A stretch of 64,000 nt of DNA from Solanum dulcamara (taxonomy: Eukaryota; Streptophyta; Magnoliopsida; Solanales; Solanaceae). The position numbers were made by a program, and so were the translations under genes. The notes beneath the pieces were generated by a model that worked only from the letters and a program-made list of their open reading frames with translations, searched no databases and had not been told where the DNA came from. This document shows positions 35,517 through 47,497 of this stretch, one piece after another (position 1 is the stretch's first letter; each line of letters opens with the position of its first letter). The DNA is taken from positions 38,308,597-38,372,596 of the forward strand of contig NC_077242.1 in NCBI RefSeq assembly GCF_947179165.1. Reading direction: 5' to 3'.

Positions 35517-36862
35517 CGTTGCCTCCAACGGATCTTAGAAACAAGAATGGCTCTGGATCGCAACTACCTATCATATCTCGCCAAAATAGCAAAAAGCTCC
35601 TTCATAAGCTCAAATGATCATCCAAGTCAACCGCATCATACTAAAGCACATGGAACTCATTTGGCACATACCGATGTAGCATTGAAACATGAAAGACCAA
35701 ATGAATAGCTGAAAAGGCTGGAGGCAAAGATAACTCATATGAAACCTCGCCAATAGTCCTCAATATCTCAAAAGGCCTAATATACACTTGGTTCTAAGCT
35801 TGACTTGCTTGTCGATTCTCATCATGCCCTTCAATGGCGCCACCCGCAAGAACACCTGATCTTCAACCTCAAAGTGCAAAGGTCGGTGCATGCGATCAGC
35901 ATAACTCTGGTGCCTACTCTAAGCTGTCATCTGCCTATCCTGAATAACCTAGACCCTGGCTATGACATCCAGAAGTAAATCGGTACTATGCATCCCAGAC
36001 TTTGAGGACTCAAACCAACCAACCGAAATGCGATAATTCCTAACATATAAGGCCTAGAATGGGACCATCTGAATACTAGAGTGTTAGTTGTTATTGTACG
36101 TAAACTCTGCCAAAGGCAAGTACTTCTCTTAATAACCCTCAAACTATAATACACAAGTTTGTAGCATATCCTCCAGAACCTAAATAGTATGTTCTGACTG
36201 GCCATTGGTCTATGGATGAAATGTCATGGTAAGATCAACCACGGTGCCTAACTCTTTTTTAAAGGCCCTCTAGAAACTGAAAGTAAATTGAGATCCCCTA
36301 TCTGATATAATGGACACGGTACCCCACTAAGATGGACCAACTCCTGAATATAGATTCGAGCTATATAATCTATAATAAAAGTGGACCACACTGGAAGGAA
36401 ATATGCTGAATTTTTCAATCAATCAATGATAACCCATACACCATTATTACCTCTAAAGGTCTGAGGTAATCCCATCACGAAGTCCATGGTAAATCGCTCC
36501 TATTTCCATTTGAGATTGGGTAATCTATGAAACACTCCACTAGGTCGTTGATGATCTGCCTTAACCTCCTAGCAACTCAAAAAACATGATACATACTCAG
36601 CTATATCTCTTCTCATGCCACACAACCTGTAATGCTGTTGCAAATCTCAATATATCTTTGCTGTTCCAAGATGAATAGAGTACCTAGAATCATGGGCCTT
36701 ACGTAGAATAAATTAAATGAAGTCTCCAACTTTGGAAACATAAAGGCGACCATCAAACTGTAGTACCCCATCTGAATCTATAGAAGCATGTACACCCTCT
36801 CCCTGTAATACCAACTCTCAAAGCTCTACCAATGCTCCGTCCTTAAACTGTCTACCATGAAT
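35517..36862 (-). pseudogene. element D: integrase and chromodomain-like C-terminus (main part)
   Basis: The minus-strand translation shows an integrase zinc region near 36620-36550 and core blocks in 36480-36060. The C-terminal region has LRTIGEVSYELSLPPAFSAI (about 35770-35710), HLVFHVSMLHRY (about 35700-35660) and a chromodomain-type start ending WRQRP at 35517. The rest of the tail lies beyond element E at 18794-18705. Several stops and frame changes are present. HLVFHVSMLHRY closely follows the plant chromovirus consensus, supporting Del/Tekay assignment. Confidence 0.75.
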
Positions 36863-37480
36863 CTAATCTAATAGAGACGATCGATCTCCCAGAAAAGGCA
36901 AAATGGATCTAGAATCTGAGATGTCCAACCTGACCATCCTATTACCCAAAGACTGGATGTCCAAGGCTAAGGGTCGCTCTATAGAAGGCAAGTACGCTAA
37001 CCTACACATACTCCCCGCCTTGCGGCTCAAGGCGTCTGTTACTACATTCGCCTTGTCCAAATGGTATAGGATAGAGATGTCATAATCTTCTAATAGCTCA
37101 ATCCAGCGTCGCTGTCTAGAATTAAGGTCCCTCTAACTCATAATATAATGCAGGCTGTGGTGATCCATATATATTTCCCAATAGACCCCGTATAAGTAGT
37201 ACCTCGACATCTTGAGCATGAAAACTACCGCCGCCAACTCTAAGTCATGAGTGGGGGTGCGCTCTCAACTATTTAGAATCATAAGAAATAACTCGGCCCT
37301 GCTGCATCAAAACAAACCCAATACCTATACTAGAAGCATCACAATATACTAAAAAGCTCTCCCCCCCTAACTGGAAGAGTCAGAATGGGAGAGATGGTAA
37401 GCAACTCCTTAAGCTTTCAAAATATCATCTCTAACTCCTCGGACCATACAAAGGGAACATCCTGATGGATCAAATTAGTC
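36863..37480 (-). pseudogene. element D: RNase H
   Basis: The domain runs from about 37480 to the boundary motif [17 protein letters not shown] at 37060-37010. The H-D-L-E-L-A-A region lies near 37250-37220, beside a WRYYLYG-like block near 37200. The + strand open stretch over 36903-37085 is the complement of this conserved boundary and is not a gene. Confidence 0.7.
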
Positions 37481-37578
37481 AATGGGGCCGCAATGGTGGA
37501 GAAACCCTCGATGAAGTGCCTTTAATAAACGGCCAATCCAATGAAGCTTTGAATCTCTATGATAGAAATGGCCCTAGC

Positions 37579-38200
37579 CTAACCAAGAATAGCCTCAATC
37601 TTCACTGAATCAACCATGATACCCTCCTTGGACACCACCTGTCCCAGTAATGCCACATAATCCAACCAAAATTCGCACTTTGAGAATTTAGCATAAAGTT
37701 GTTGATCTATCAAAGTCTGGAGCACAACCCATAAATATTGCGCGTTCCTGTCTCTACTCCGTGAGTGTACTAGTATATCATTGATGAATATAATCATGAA
37801 GGAGTCGAGGTAAGGCCTAAATACTAGGTTCATAAGATCCATAAAAGTTGTGGGGGCATTAGTAAGCCCAAAAAACATTATATGGAACTCGTAGTGACCA
37901 TAACGAGTTTGAAAAATAGTCTTAGGAATGTCGGCAGCTCTAATCCGCAACTGGTGGTAGCCAAAACTCAAGTCAATCTTAGAAAACACAACGGCACCCT
38001 AAAGCTGGTCAAATAGATCATCGATACAAGGAATAGGGTAATGGTTTTTTCACCATCACCTTGTTCAGCTGCCTATAATCAATGCACATCCACATAGTCC
38101 CATCCTTCTTCTTAACAAACATGATGAAGATCATTAAGCTACATATTGATCTCTTTGAGCTCTGTGGGGGCCATACGATAAGGTGGTATAGAAATGGGCT
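37579..38200 (-). pseudogene. element D: reverse transcriptase, active-site mutant
   Basis: Contains [20 protein letters not shown], then [13 protein letters not shown] text (QTRYGHYEF), [16 protein letters not shown] and the catalytic box region [13 protein letters not shown]. The first aspartate of the D-D pair is asparagine (codon at 37780-37782), a single G-to-A change on the sense strand, so this RT is catalytically dead even apart from other damage. The thumb continues to about 37580. Upstream, 38200-38040 holds the RT N-terminus with frameshifts. Confidence 0.85.
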
Positions 38201-38380
38201 TAGTGCTCGGCTCCAAATCTATGGCAAAGTCAATATATCTCTCTCGGGTAGGCCAGATAGGTTTATAGAAAAGACATCAATAAACTCCCAAACCACAAGA
38301 ACTAAATCGACAAAAGAGGCTTTGCTGGACATATCATAGACATATACTAAGTACGCTAAACACCCAGATGTAACAAGCCA

Positions 38381-38700
38381 CTAGGGCCGTAGAAAGGATA
38401 TGATCATAGTCAGTGAGCGACTATAGCACCCTTCCACAATACAGAGAGAATGCCATACATGGATAATGTAACGGTCTTGGCATAATATTTCAAAAACTGC
38501 ATGGTGAGGGGATAGCCAATCCATGTCCAGAATCAAATAGAAGTCTAGTATATCAAGTAAAATGAAATCAACCCTAGTGTCTTTCTCCTGAATAGTCACC
38601 ATGCAGGATGTAAAGACCTGATCCACTACTAAAGATTCATTTATTGGGGTCAAAACATGCAATGGCTCAACTAAGGACTCTGAACTTATGCTCAGTCAAG
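38381..38700 (-). pseudogene. element D: protease
   Basis: The readable segment has VVDQVFTSCMVTIQ and LDFYLILDMDWLSPHHAVFE. D-F-x-x-I-L-x-M-D-W-L-S-x-x-H-A-V is the end of the retropepsin-like domain of Del-type elements. The catalytic DSG/DTG loop lies just upstream, near 38710-38760, and is not clearly readable. Confidence 0.65.
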
Positions 38701-38759
38701 GAGAACAATATACAGATATATAAGAATAGATAGAGCCTTATAAAATAAAGAGGATGCAG

Positions 38760-39459
38760 GATGATGAAATAATAGAACGGTACCTGTGATCGCATCGTCC
38801 AACGTCCCAACCTATGCTCTAACCATAAGAACTGATCTCGAAGCTGATTTGTGACATTCCTAGGAATAAATAGCCCAAAAGGCCTCTAAAAACTCAGCCC
38901 ACGATGCTGATGGAGACCCAGCTATCCTTGTCTCTAAATATGAACGCCACTACTATCGGGCAGGACAGTCTAGCTGATAAGCAGTATAGTAAGCTTTTCT
39001 CGACTCCACTAAATCCAAAGTCTGTACCCGCTCATGGCAAGTAAGTAGAAACGTGTGGGCATCCTCACACATAGCCCCAAAAAAAACTCGACGCTGATAG
39101 TCTAAGGGACACCCCGAGCATCTTCTACTCCCAAAGTGGCATAATACCTTCTAAATCATCAGGCTGAGCAGCAGGTGCCTCTGGCATTGGCTGACCCGAT
39201 AGTGCTGGAGCAGCTGGAGATGACACCTGTTACATACCCACAATAACAGCTAATATTTAGGCTAACATCACTTACAGGTCCAGAGCTGCAACTTGCTCAT
39301 CTGATGGCTGGGCTAGTCTCTGCCGCATTAGCGAATGATGTAGTAGAGCTACTAGTGGCTCTATCTCCAGCTTCGGAGTTTGTTGTTTTTCCCAAGCTGG
39401 AGCTGTAGCCCTGACACTACGTTGGGGTTGGTCCTACCCCTACCATGCATATGAACCAT
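38760..39459 (-). pseudogene. element D: gag
   Basis: The probable start is the ATG at 39459-39457 (MVHMHGRGRTNPN). The early proline/alanine-rich part (SSPAAPALSGQPMPEAPAAQ) lies at about 39220-39170. The capsid part with LSARLSCPIVVAFI-like and F-R-x-L-L-type blocks runs to about 38790. Many stops and frame changes occur. The content and place between primer site and protease identify it as gag; individual motifs are weak. Confidence 0.6.
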
Positions 39460-39666
39460 CATATAAAAGAGTGGAATGAGTGGGATTTCTAGGAACTTAT
39501 AAGACACATATTGTACGATAGTGATACAAAAGATACAAGTTCGTAAAGACATCCTATAGCCTCCCGAAGATAAGTCACAGATGCCTCCACACCGATCCAC
39601 AAAACTCTACTAGATGTTAGCTCTATATAAGTGAGACCAGTGAAACTAGGGCTCCGATACAAACTT
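39460..39666 (-). other. element D: leader with primer-binding site
   Basis: The + strand GGCTCCGATACAAA (about 39650-39663) is the reverse of TTTGTATCGGAGCC, a decayed tRNA-Met-type TGGTATCAGAGC site, directly beside the LTR end at 39667. The rest of the leader is non-coding. Confidence 0.65.
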
Positions 39667-40469
39667 GTCATGACCCAATTTCCTAGGACATGATGACACT
39701 TACTATAACCTACTAGTAGGTAAGCCAACTAGTGAACCTGATATGATAAGTAATGGGTTTGAGGGCAGAAACAAATCAAGAATGGGAAAGGCCAAACTAA
39801 ACAGAATAAGTAAGCAGAAGTAAAACCATAAGCTGATATATACAACTAAATATCCCTCCTAGAACCTGGAGGTCACAAGTACAGAGCGACTATAAAATGA
39901 AATTTGAGTAAAAGTTCGAAAAGTGGACCAAAAATATATACTTCATCTGGCTGGTCTCAAAAAGGCAAAAGATGGGTCATACACACTAAAGGAGACAGAT
40001 ATGATCCCAAAAAGTCAAGTACTCACCCTAGTCTCCGAAGCTGACTACAACAGGCTCGATCTATCCGCGATAATAGCAGGTGCTCAACCTTACATCATGA
40101 AAGGAGATGTAGAGTGTAGTATGAGTACCAACATAATAAGTACCCAGTAGGCATCATAGGCCGACTAAGCAGAAAAGGTAAAAATATTATGAAAAAGAGG
40201 AATAAGTCTAAATAAGGATTATGAGAAATGTCTAACTAGAGACAGTACTACCTAAGAGGACTATCGCTAACTACACCCAACTAGTACCCCATAAGCCCTA
40301 CTAGGACACTCATACACAGGTTTAAATAAAAACCCATACGAACTCCCATAAGCTCGTTGAGTGCACAAAATAGCTATAACTACTAAGAATTTGAGATTCC
40401 AGAGCTGAAGAACTATGTCATTTCCAAACCAAGAATCTCCAAGAGTTGATGAACCAGGAATGCTTTAGG

Positions 40470-40798
40470 GATCGAGGACGGGACTGGGACCAAGATGGTC
40501 GCTCGAATACTTAATGTGGTCAAGGCCGGGTCTAGATACACAAATGCTCGCTATAAAACATTAGAATGGTCGAGGTCGGGGCTAGGTACTCGGATGCTCG
40601 TCGTAATACATTGGTATGATCGAGGATGGGGACAGATACCCAGATGCTAGCCATAACACATTGGTATGATCGAGGCCGGGGCTTGGTACCCGGATGCTCG
40701 TCAACTAGCAAGCTGGCAAAGGTCGGAGCTGGGTACCCATATGCTCCTAGATGGAATTTCAAACCTGAGGCCGGGACTGGGTACCCGGATGCTCACAG
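40470..40798. repeat. about 50-bp tandem repeat in D 5' LTR, seven units
   Basis: Same unit family as 16062-16341 (core GAGGCCGGGGCTTGGTACCC then GGATGCTC). Units start near 40470, 40519, 40569, 40619, 40669, 40716 and 40769. It has one more unit than the 3' LTR, so a unit was lost or gained after insertion of D, or by strand slippage during its reverse transcription. Confidence 0.8.
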
Positions 40799-41980
40799 TT
40801 AATTTATCATGTGGTGCCGAATGTTCTCCTTTCCAACTGGACGCTAATAGATACGAGAATCTCTTTCCTAATAAATTAACTGATATATTGCCAAAGCTTG
40901 AACCGAAGTCAAAAAACAATAATCATAAATTCGAGCATCGCTGACGCATCTTGAAAGTCACAATCATGCTGAGTTATGGATGAGGGTATTCTTAAGGGCA
41001 AGGTTACCGCCTAGCTAAGGCCAAACTACTAGACACCAGCCTGCTATATCATTCTACAAGGAGCTAAGCCCACTAGAGTGACACCAGGGCAACTAAGGCA
41101 AGTTTACAACCTATACTAAGGCCACATTCTCCACAATATCAACAACATAAATATTCAACTCTTATTATAACACTAATAACTAACAAAAAAGAACACATTC
41201 TTATAATTACTTGAAAAACCTAATAAAAGCCTAAAACATGGTTTTTAATATCTAATATATAAAAATAAACTACCCAACCCAAATTCCATCTAGTTCAACA
41301 TGATTTCACGTATTTCAGCTCAATCTAAAGAAAGAAAAGTCGTAGCTTATCTGTAGGCTGAATACGTGCGCTCCAAATCACAATACCAAAACTTTTTCCT
41401 TTCAAATGGCCTCGAAATGTTATCACACTATCAAAAATAGAATCACAATATCGTTACAGTCATTTAGAAACTAATTTTACATTTTTCAAAAATAGACCAA
41501 TTTTGGGGTCTAAAATGAGAAATATGGGACCCACATTTGGAATTCCAAAATTGATCCCCAAAACTAGTCCTAAACAGCACCCAAGGTCAACAATTGAATT
41601 TAAACACAACCCGGGGTTAGAAAATGACACGAATCGATCATGCAATAAATTCCCAAGTTTTAAGCTAAAATGATTAATATGGCAGTATCTTTAATCAGTG
41701 ATTTCTCACAAATAAAACCCCTACGACTCAAACCAAACATACTACAATGTTCTTTGTGAAACCCCCCACAACTTAGCCTCTAAAATCACTAAAAACAGAG
41801 CTAAATTAACCAAGATACAACCCTCCAAAATTCAACATAAATTAAATATCAAAATGACTAAAGGCAGCAACTAGTTTCGTAAATTTACCCCACACAAAGC
41901 CTCTACTCAAGTTTTCGAGCTCACCAACGGATTCCCAACGAAATTCTCTTAATATTAAACCCTTGAATCACCAAAATAGG

Positions 41981-41990
41981 GTTTATATAG
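41981..41990 (-). promoter_or_regulatory. probable TATA box of D 5' LTR
   Basis: The sense strand reads CTATATAAAC; the same decamer is kept in the 3' LTR at 17467-17476 despite divergence around it. Confidence 0.5.
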
Positions 41991-43243
41991 ACCAAAAAAT
42001 AAATTCTCAATGGATATTACAACAACTAGAATCAAGATTTTACTTCAATCAAATGCCACAAATAAGTTTTCGAGCTCCCCAATGTGTTCTCCTCGAAAAC
42101 TCTCACAAAGTTTACTTTTGAATCACCCAATCTGAAGCTCTAGAACTCAAGTTATGGTGTTTTAAAGTTTGAGAAAATATACAAAATGGGTATTTAATTT
42201 GCGCCAACAGTGCACTACTGCACTCTATTTTTGGCATAGTCCAAAATCTCCGACGGAGTGCTTGAAATTCATTTGGATTTTGATAAAAATAAACCAGATA
42301 TGCTAACCCACAAAATTTGACGTTCTCACTCAATGGTGCATTCAAAATTATTATGCAAGGTCATTTTAATAAAAAGTGGATCCCACACCCAAATGCCATT
42401 TGAAGCCAAATTTTACAATGGGCCTCGATATTAGACCTAAAGCCTCGAAAAGTAAACCAAGGGTCACTCTAGACCAACTCGATATTCCAAAACTAATCGC
42501 ACTGTTAGAATTTTAATTTGAGCAAGTTTTCTAAGAGTTGACCAATGTCAACCATAAGATAAATTTCAAAGTCAAACGATTCAAATAGCCCCAAACTCGT
42601 ATCGATTGCCTTGATACTCTTGAAGACCATGTGCCTTGTCTAATTTGGTCATTCTAGAGTTGATGAAACCATCAGAATTTGAATTAGAGGTCTCCTTGAC
42701 CTGAAACTCAAAAATTCGCAACTAAACCGACTTAAAAAATTCGCAACTAGATCGACTTAGATCTTCAAAATACAAAAATGGGCTTGGGACCCCTAAAAAT
42801 TCAACCAACACTTCTTCTAGACCAAAAACCACCCTCCAAATCCAATGAAGTCGTTGAAATTCAATTACGAGCATCGAAAATTCCAAAGTTGGCCAAAGTT
42901 AAACCTTGGCCTAAAATTCCTCAAATTCCCAACTCAAGACCTCAAATCTTCGTAACATCTTCAAAACTGATTCCGTAAACTCTACAAGGACAATTTTCAC
43001 ATTTTGGAGCTGCTTAAATGGATGAAATTCTATTCCGAGACTAGTAGATTTGGTTGACGCCGAATACCACTTTTGAACACTTAAAGCTTATGAAAACTCA
43101 AAATTTCTAAATACTCAACTTTTCATAGTATTTTCTAAAAACCAACACTCTGTACCAATAAGAAATGACACGGGGCAACTAAAGAGAGGAGTAAAATGGT
43201 CATTTTACAAAAAGTTTCAAAAATGACACTCAGGGTAATTATA

Positions 43244-43408
43244 CACATAGGTCTTACTTCCAGGATGGGATTGGAAGTAGGTGTTTATATCTTGATATGA
43301 GGCACTTGTCATTAATGGTACAACTAGTTTTATTATATAACTCTCATTCATAGATGCATTGCCTATCACCAACATTGTTTTTTGTACCAATCAATAGTAT
43401 GGGATGCT
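43244..43408 (+). mobile_element. F LTR, second segment (between D and G)
   Basis: 165 bases between the end of D and the start of G, including the left target duplication of G (ATGCT, 43404-43408). It contains no gene. By nesting logic it is part of the LTR that begins at 12927 and resumes at 55199. Confidence 0.45.
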
Positions 43409-45168
43409 TATCATGACCCAGACTAAGGCCAAACTGTGACATAATGATCGAGATATAAGGGATCTCAACCAAGCCATCTCAGCATAGATTGCATTCATAA
43501 GGTAAGGAAACACTGTAAAATAATTGGAAGTAACAACTCGAGGGAATAGGTATAAGGGATAAGAAACTCAATAGATGTCCAACCAGCCTACATCACAATA
43601 TCATCTAAATAGGCCTGTATTTTTAATCTTTGATGGGGGCTTAAGCCAAGCTCCTAGCTCACCCGGAACATAAGAAGAAATTCAATGAAACAATGTGGAA
43701 AGAAATTCATGTCCTTGATGGAATGAGGACTCACAAACTCTTTGATATCTAAACCACTCTAGCCACGAATTGGATGATCGATGTTTTCCCCTACATTATG
43801 AGATAATGTAGGCAAAATATATGTTCGTACATAGAAGGTACTAAGTATGTGAAATATGCATGAATAAGTAATGGGAATATGAACAATATGATATAAGACG
43901 CCTGACCAACATAATGAACATGAATAAGGCTTAAAAGAATTTGAAAACATAGGAAAAATCTTGGTCAATGCATATCATAAAACTTCATCATAAACTCATA
44001 ACTTAACCTTCAACTTGTGTAGGGTAAGAACTTTAACCAAAATCTTAAGACCATGCGAACTATAACATGGAATCTATTGTAACTCCCACATCGATAAGAA
44101 AGAGGCTACTTGCCAAGGTAGACACCATGATGGTACTAAAATAAACTCAATTGTCGTATATGTGGATCCACTAGCTAGGCCATGAAAGCAATCCTACACG
44201 GGCAATATAGTTTGGGACTTTAGATTACTACTAGGATTCCCTTGGGTAAGTAACTGCATTACCGGACTGAACCCCACCTATAAGTCCTTTCGATGCTTAG
44301 TCAATATCCCACTGGAATTATTTAAATCATGATCATACACATTTTAGGGAAAGATAATAACTACCTATCAATCCATCTTTATAAAATATATTAGGAATTT
44401 CTTATTAACTTTAGTGATTCATAAGAATCCATAACTTTGGTGAGAATTGTCCTTATCACCATCTGTGAACATGATTGTGTGAGAATTGTACTTATCACAC
44501 CATAATAACTATATTTGATCATATCTTGATCATCATCATAATTTCATCATTAAAATCATAATCTTAACTTTAAATCATAGAACTTTTCTTGAAAATCATT
44601 AAACTCATAATCAACTCATGAAAATCATCTTTAACTTTCATAATCATAACTTGGAAATAGATTTATGCATGGGCATTCATAATTCAACTTGAAAACATAA
44701 AATTCATGTAGAAACATGCTTAGAATAATCATTGATAATAATTCAAAACAAAATTGAAACAACCTAATGTAATTCATCAAAACTAGGATTCATAAACCTT
44801 TGAAAATTTAGGAAAACTTGAAGAAAACTTTGGGAATACATGGGTGAAAGGGACCCATGGATCAATTCGCACATACCTTGATTAAATCAAATCATCTTCA
44901 TGACTATAGTCATAATGTGCATTTTTCCTACATGTGTTGAAACCTGCAACTTTGGAGTCTCTGAGCTTCTAGAACGAGTCAGTTTGACAAATCGTAGACA
45001 CTCCTACAACTCATCCTGTTGAGTAGTCGGGTGTCACTTGAGGATAGTCCGGGAGAGACCCTCGGTATTCACTCTTATGAGTCGTAGAGGGACTCATAAA
45101 AATTCGGCCAACCCACATTTTGAGAAATTTCTTCTTGATTCCAACTTTTCGACTTCTGGGGTCTTACA
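43409..45168 (-). mobile_element. element G: 3' LTR (internally deleted)
   Basis: About 1.76 kb. The + strand begins TATCATGACCC (TG decayed to TA) and ends GGGGTCTTACA at 45168. A purine-rich stretch on the minus strand just outside (AAGATGGAGATAT, about 45181-45169) would be the polypurine tract. Compared with the 5' LTR it lacks about 0.3 kb near 44890-44900, the part that holds the TATA box in the 5' LTR (54726-54734). Confidence 0.8.
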
Positions 45169-45419
45169 ATATCTCCATCTTAGAAAAATTCATCCTTGAT
45201 TGAGGTTTACTTATCATATGAAGGACATGGAAAGAGGACTTAACAACCCAACATGAATATCATGACATCTTAAATGCATAGAATATGAAAATTTCAAACT
45301 TTAACATAAAACATAACTTAAAAATTAACTTTCATGAATATATATGCATATGACTGAAATAGGAAGAACTAAATAAGTAAGAGTTCAATTAGAATTAATA
45401 AGAACAACTTACTACTTTA

Positions 45420-46720
45420 GGCTTGAGTTGACGAAAAGTGGTACGGGTATCATTTCATCATATCCGTCTATGCTTCCCAAGTAGCACTTTCTACTTGTTG
45501 ATTTTTCTATAATACTTTGACAGACACCACTTCCTTGTTTCTTAACCTCTTAACTTGCTGGTCTAAGATTACCACTGGAACCTTCTTATAAGTCAAATTC
45601 TCTTCAACACTTAGATCTTTAAATGGTAAAATGAAATTCGGATCACCCACGGATTTTCTCAACATAAACACATGAAATACCAAATGAAACATAGATAATT
45701 CAAATGGCAAATCTAACTCGTAAGACACCTTTCCAACACGTCTCAATATCTTATAAGGTCCACCACATCTTGGACTCAATTTCCCTTTCTTACCAAAATG
45801 CATTACACACTTCATGGATAAAATATTCAAATAGACCCACCAATCCACCTCGAATTCAAGATCTCTTTTCCTAACATTCGAATAGGACTTTTGACGACTT
45901 TGAGCCATCTTCAACCTCTTCCTTATGAGTTTTTGCATTTATTACAAAATCTGAACCAATCAAGTCTACCTCACCTACTTCAAACCATCCCACCGGGGAT
46001 CTACATCTTCTCTAATACAATGCTTCAAAATGAGCCATTTGGATACTAGAGTGATAACTATTACTTTAGGCAAACTCAATCAATGGCAAATATTCATCTC
46101 AGTTCTCTTTAAAAATGACACATGCCCTCAACATATCCTCTAAAGTTTAGATCGTTCTTTTGGCTTAACCATCGGTTTGAGGATGGGAAGTTGTGCTTAA
46201 CTTAACTTTTGTGCGAAGACCCTTTTGAAACGACTTCCAAAAGTGCAAAGTGAATTGAGTACCTCAATCTGATATAATGGACAAGAGAACACCATGTAGT
46301 CTTACCAATTCATGAACATATAACTTAGCATAATCTTCGGCACTATAAAAAGTTTTAACTAGTAGAAAATGATCCAATTTAGTCATTTGATTCATGACAA
46401 CCCAAATAGAGTCATGTTATTTCATGGTACGAGGCAAACCCATTACAAAGTCTATATTTACCTCTTCCCACTTCCAAGTTGGAATTTCAATATCTTGAGC
46501 TAAACCTACCTTTGTTTGATGGTCAATTATAACTTGCTAGCAATTTGGACAATTAGCCACGAACTCCGCTATGTTCTTATTTATGCCATTCCACCAAAAT
46601 ACTTCTCTCAAATAATGATACATCTTGGTGGAACTCGGATGAATCGAATGCCTAGAGGTATAAGCCTAATTCAATATCAACTCTTTTAAACCATAAACAT
46701 TAGGAACACACAACAGAACT
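45420..46720 (-). pseudogene. element G: integrase and chromodomain-like C-terminus
   Basis: The zinc region is near 46600-46540 (AEFVANCPNC). The core has WKWEEVNIDFVMGLP (about 46475-46430) with the first catalytic aspartate, a HPQTDG-like block near 46180 and YHSSIQMAHFEALY near 46040. The C-terminal part has RKRLKMAQSRQKSY, KGKLSPRCGGPYKILRRVGK, HLVFHVFMLRKSVGD and VVSVKVL, ending in a frameshifted chromodomain-like tail near 45430. Stops and shifts are present throughout. Confidence 0.8.
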
Positions 46721-46787
46721 TGGTAGCGAAGTACCCCATCTCCCCCTTGGGAGAAAGCCTCAGTGGCTTTTTTGGCAACCGACTTAT

Positions 46788-47400
46788 TTAATCAAACAAC
46801 ATCGAATCATGGGCATGTTTGGCCTTCACATCCGCCACAAGAGACGATTCTGAATCAATATGTACAGGAATGTTTCCATAATTAGAATCAACCAAATGTA
46901 CGCCTAAACGTGCCAATCTATGAACATTCTTAACCAATTCTTTCTTACTTTCTTCAACATGTGCAACACTATTCATAGGCAATTTACTCAGTGTACCAAC
47001 AACGACATTAGTATTGCTTGGATGGTACAACACACTCATATCATAGTCCTTCAACAATTCAAGCCATCTCTTTTGCCGAAGGTTCAAGTTTTTTTGCTTA
47101 AAAACATATTGTATACTCTTATGATCATTGAACACATCCACAAGGATACCATAAAGATAGTATCTCCAAACCTTCAAAGCAAACACAACTGCCGCTAGCT
47201 CCAAATCATGAGTTGGATAATTGTTTTCATGCACCTAAAGTACCTAGAAACATAGGCTATCACCTTACTATGTTGCATTAAGACACAACCAAGTCCTACC
47301 CTTGAATCAACATAATACACAACAAAACCATTGGACACTTCTGGCAAAGTCAAAATAGGAGCGGTAGTGAGACAATCTTTCAACTCCTGGAAACTCTTCT
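46788..47400 (-). pseudogene. element G: RNase H
   Basis: Shows APILTLPEVSNGFVVYYVDS, NNYPTHDLELAAVVFALKVW, YLYGILVDVFNDHKSIQYVF, RQKRWLELLKDYD and HPSNTNVVVGTLSKLP. Most gypsy RNase H motifs are readable in one frame from 47234 to 46788, making this one of the better-preserved domains of G. The boundary motif (D-A-L-S-x-K in relatives) reads GTLSK. A frameshift near 47215 splits it from the upstream part. Confidence 0.8.
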
Positions 47401-47497
47401 CACAAGCTTTTGACCATTAGAACTTTACTTTCTTGTAAGTCATCTTAGTCAAATGTGATAAAATGGAAGAGAACCCTTCCACAAATCTTCTATAATA

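Larger units (their letters stand above)
15254..43243 (-). mobile_element. Del/Tekay-like Ty3/gypsy element D, complete but split by element E
   Basis: On the minus strand: 5' LTR 43243-39667, primer site, gag, protease, RT, RNase H, integrase and chromodomain-like tail down to 35517. The Athila-like E follows (18800-35511 plus target duplication), then the last residues of the D polyprotein (18794-18674) and the 3' LTR 18673-15254. Without E it would be about 11.3 kb, a normal size for this lineage. Both LTRs are recognisable along their length. No clean 5-bp target duplication is visible (AGGCG at left, CACAT at right), so at least one outer boundary has eroded or is slightly misplaced. Confidence 0.8.
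39667..43243 (-). mobile_element. element D: 5' LTR
   Basis: About 3.58 kb, colinear with 15254-18673. The + strand starts TGTCATGACCC at 39667 and ends GGTAATTATA at 43243, where the sense start TG has become TA. It carries the seven-unit tandem repeat (40470-40798) and the TATA-like CTATATAAAC on the minus strand at 41981-41990. A short repeated motif around TGCACTACTGCAC lies near 42210. It is non-coding; short open stretches differ between the two LTRs. Confidence 0.8.

Noticed and set aside
15249..43248. Target-site duplication for element D
   Set aside because: The pentamers next to the inferred ends (AGGCG and CACAT) do not match. TAAGACCTAG (15183 area) and ATAGGTCTTA (43247 area) are inverted, not direct, so no duplication is claimed.
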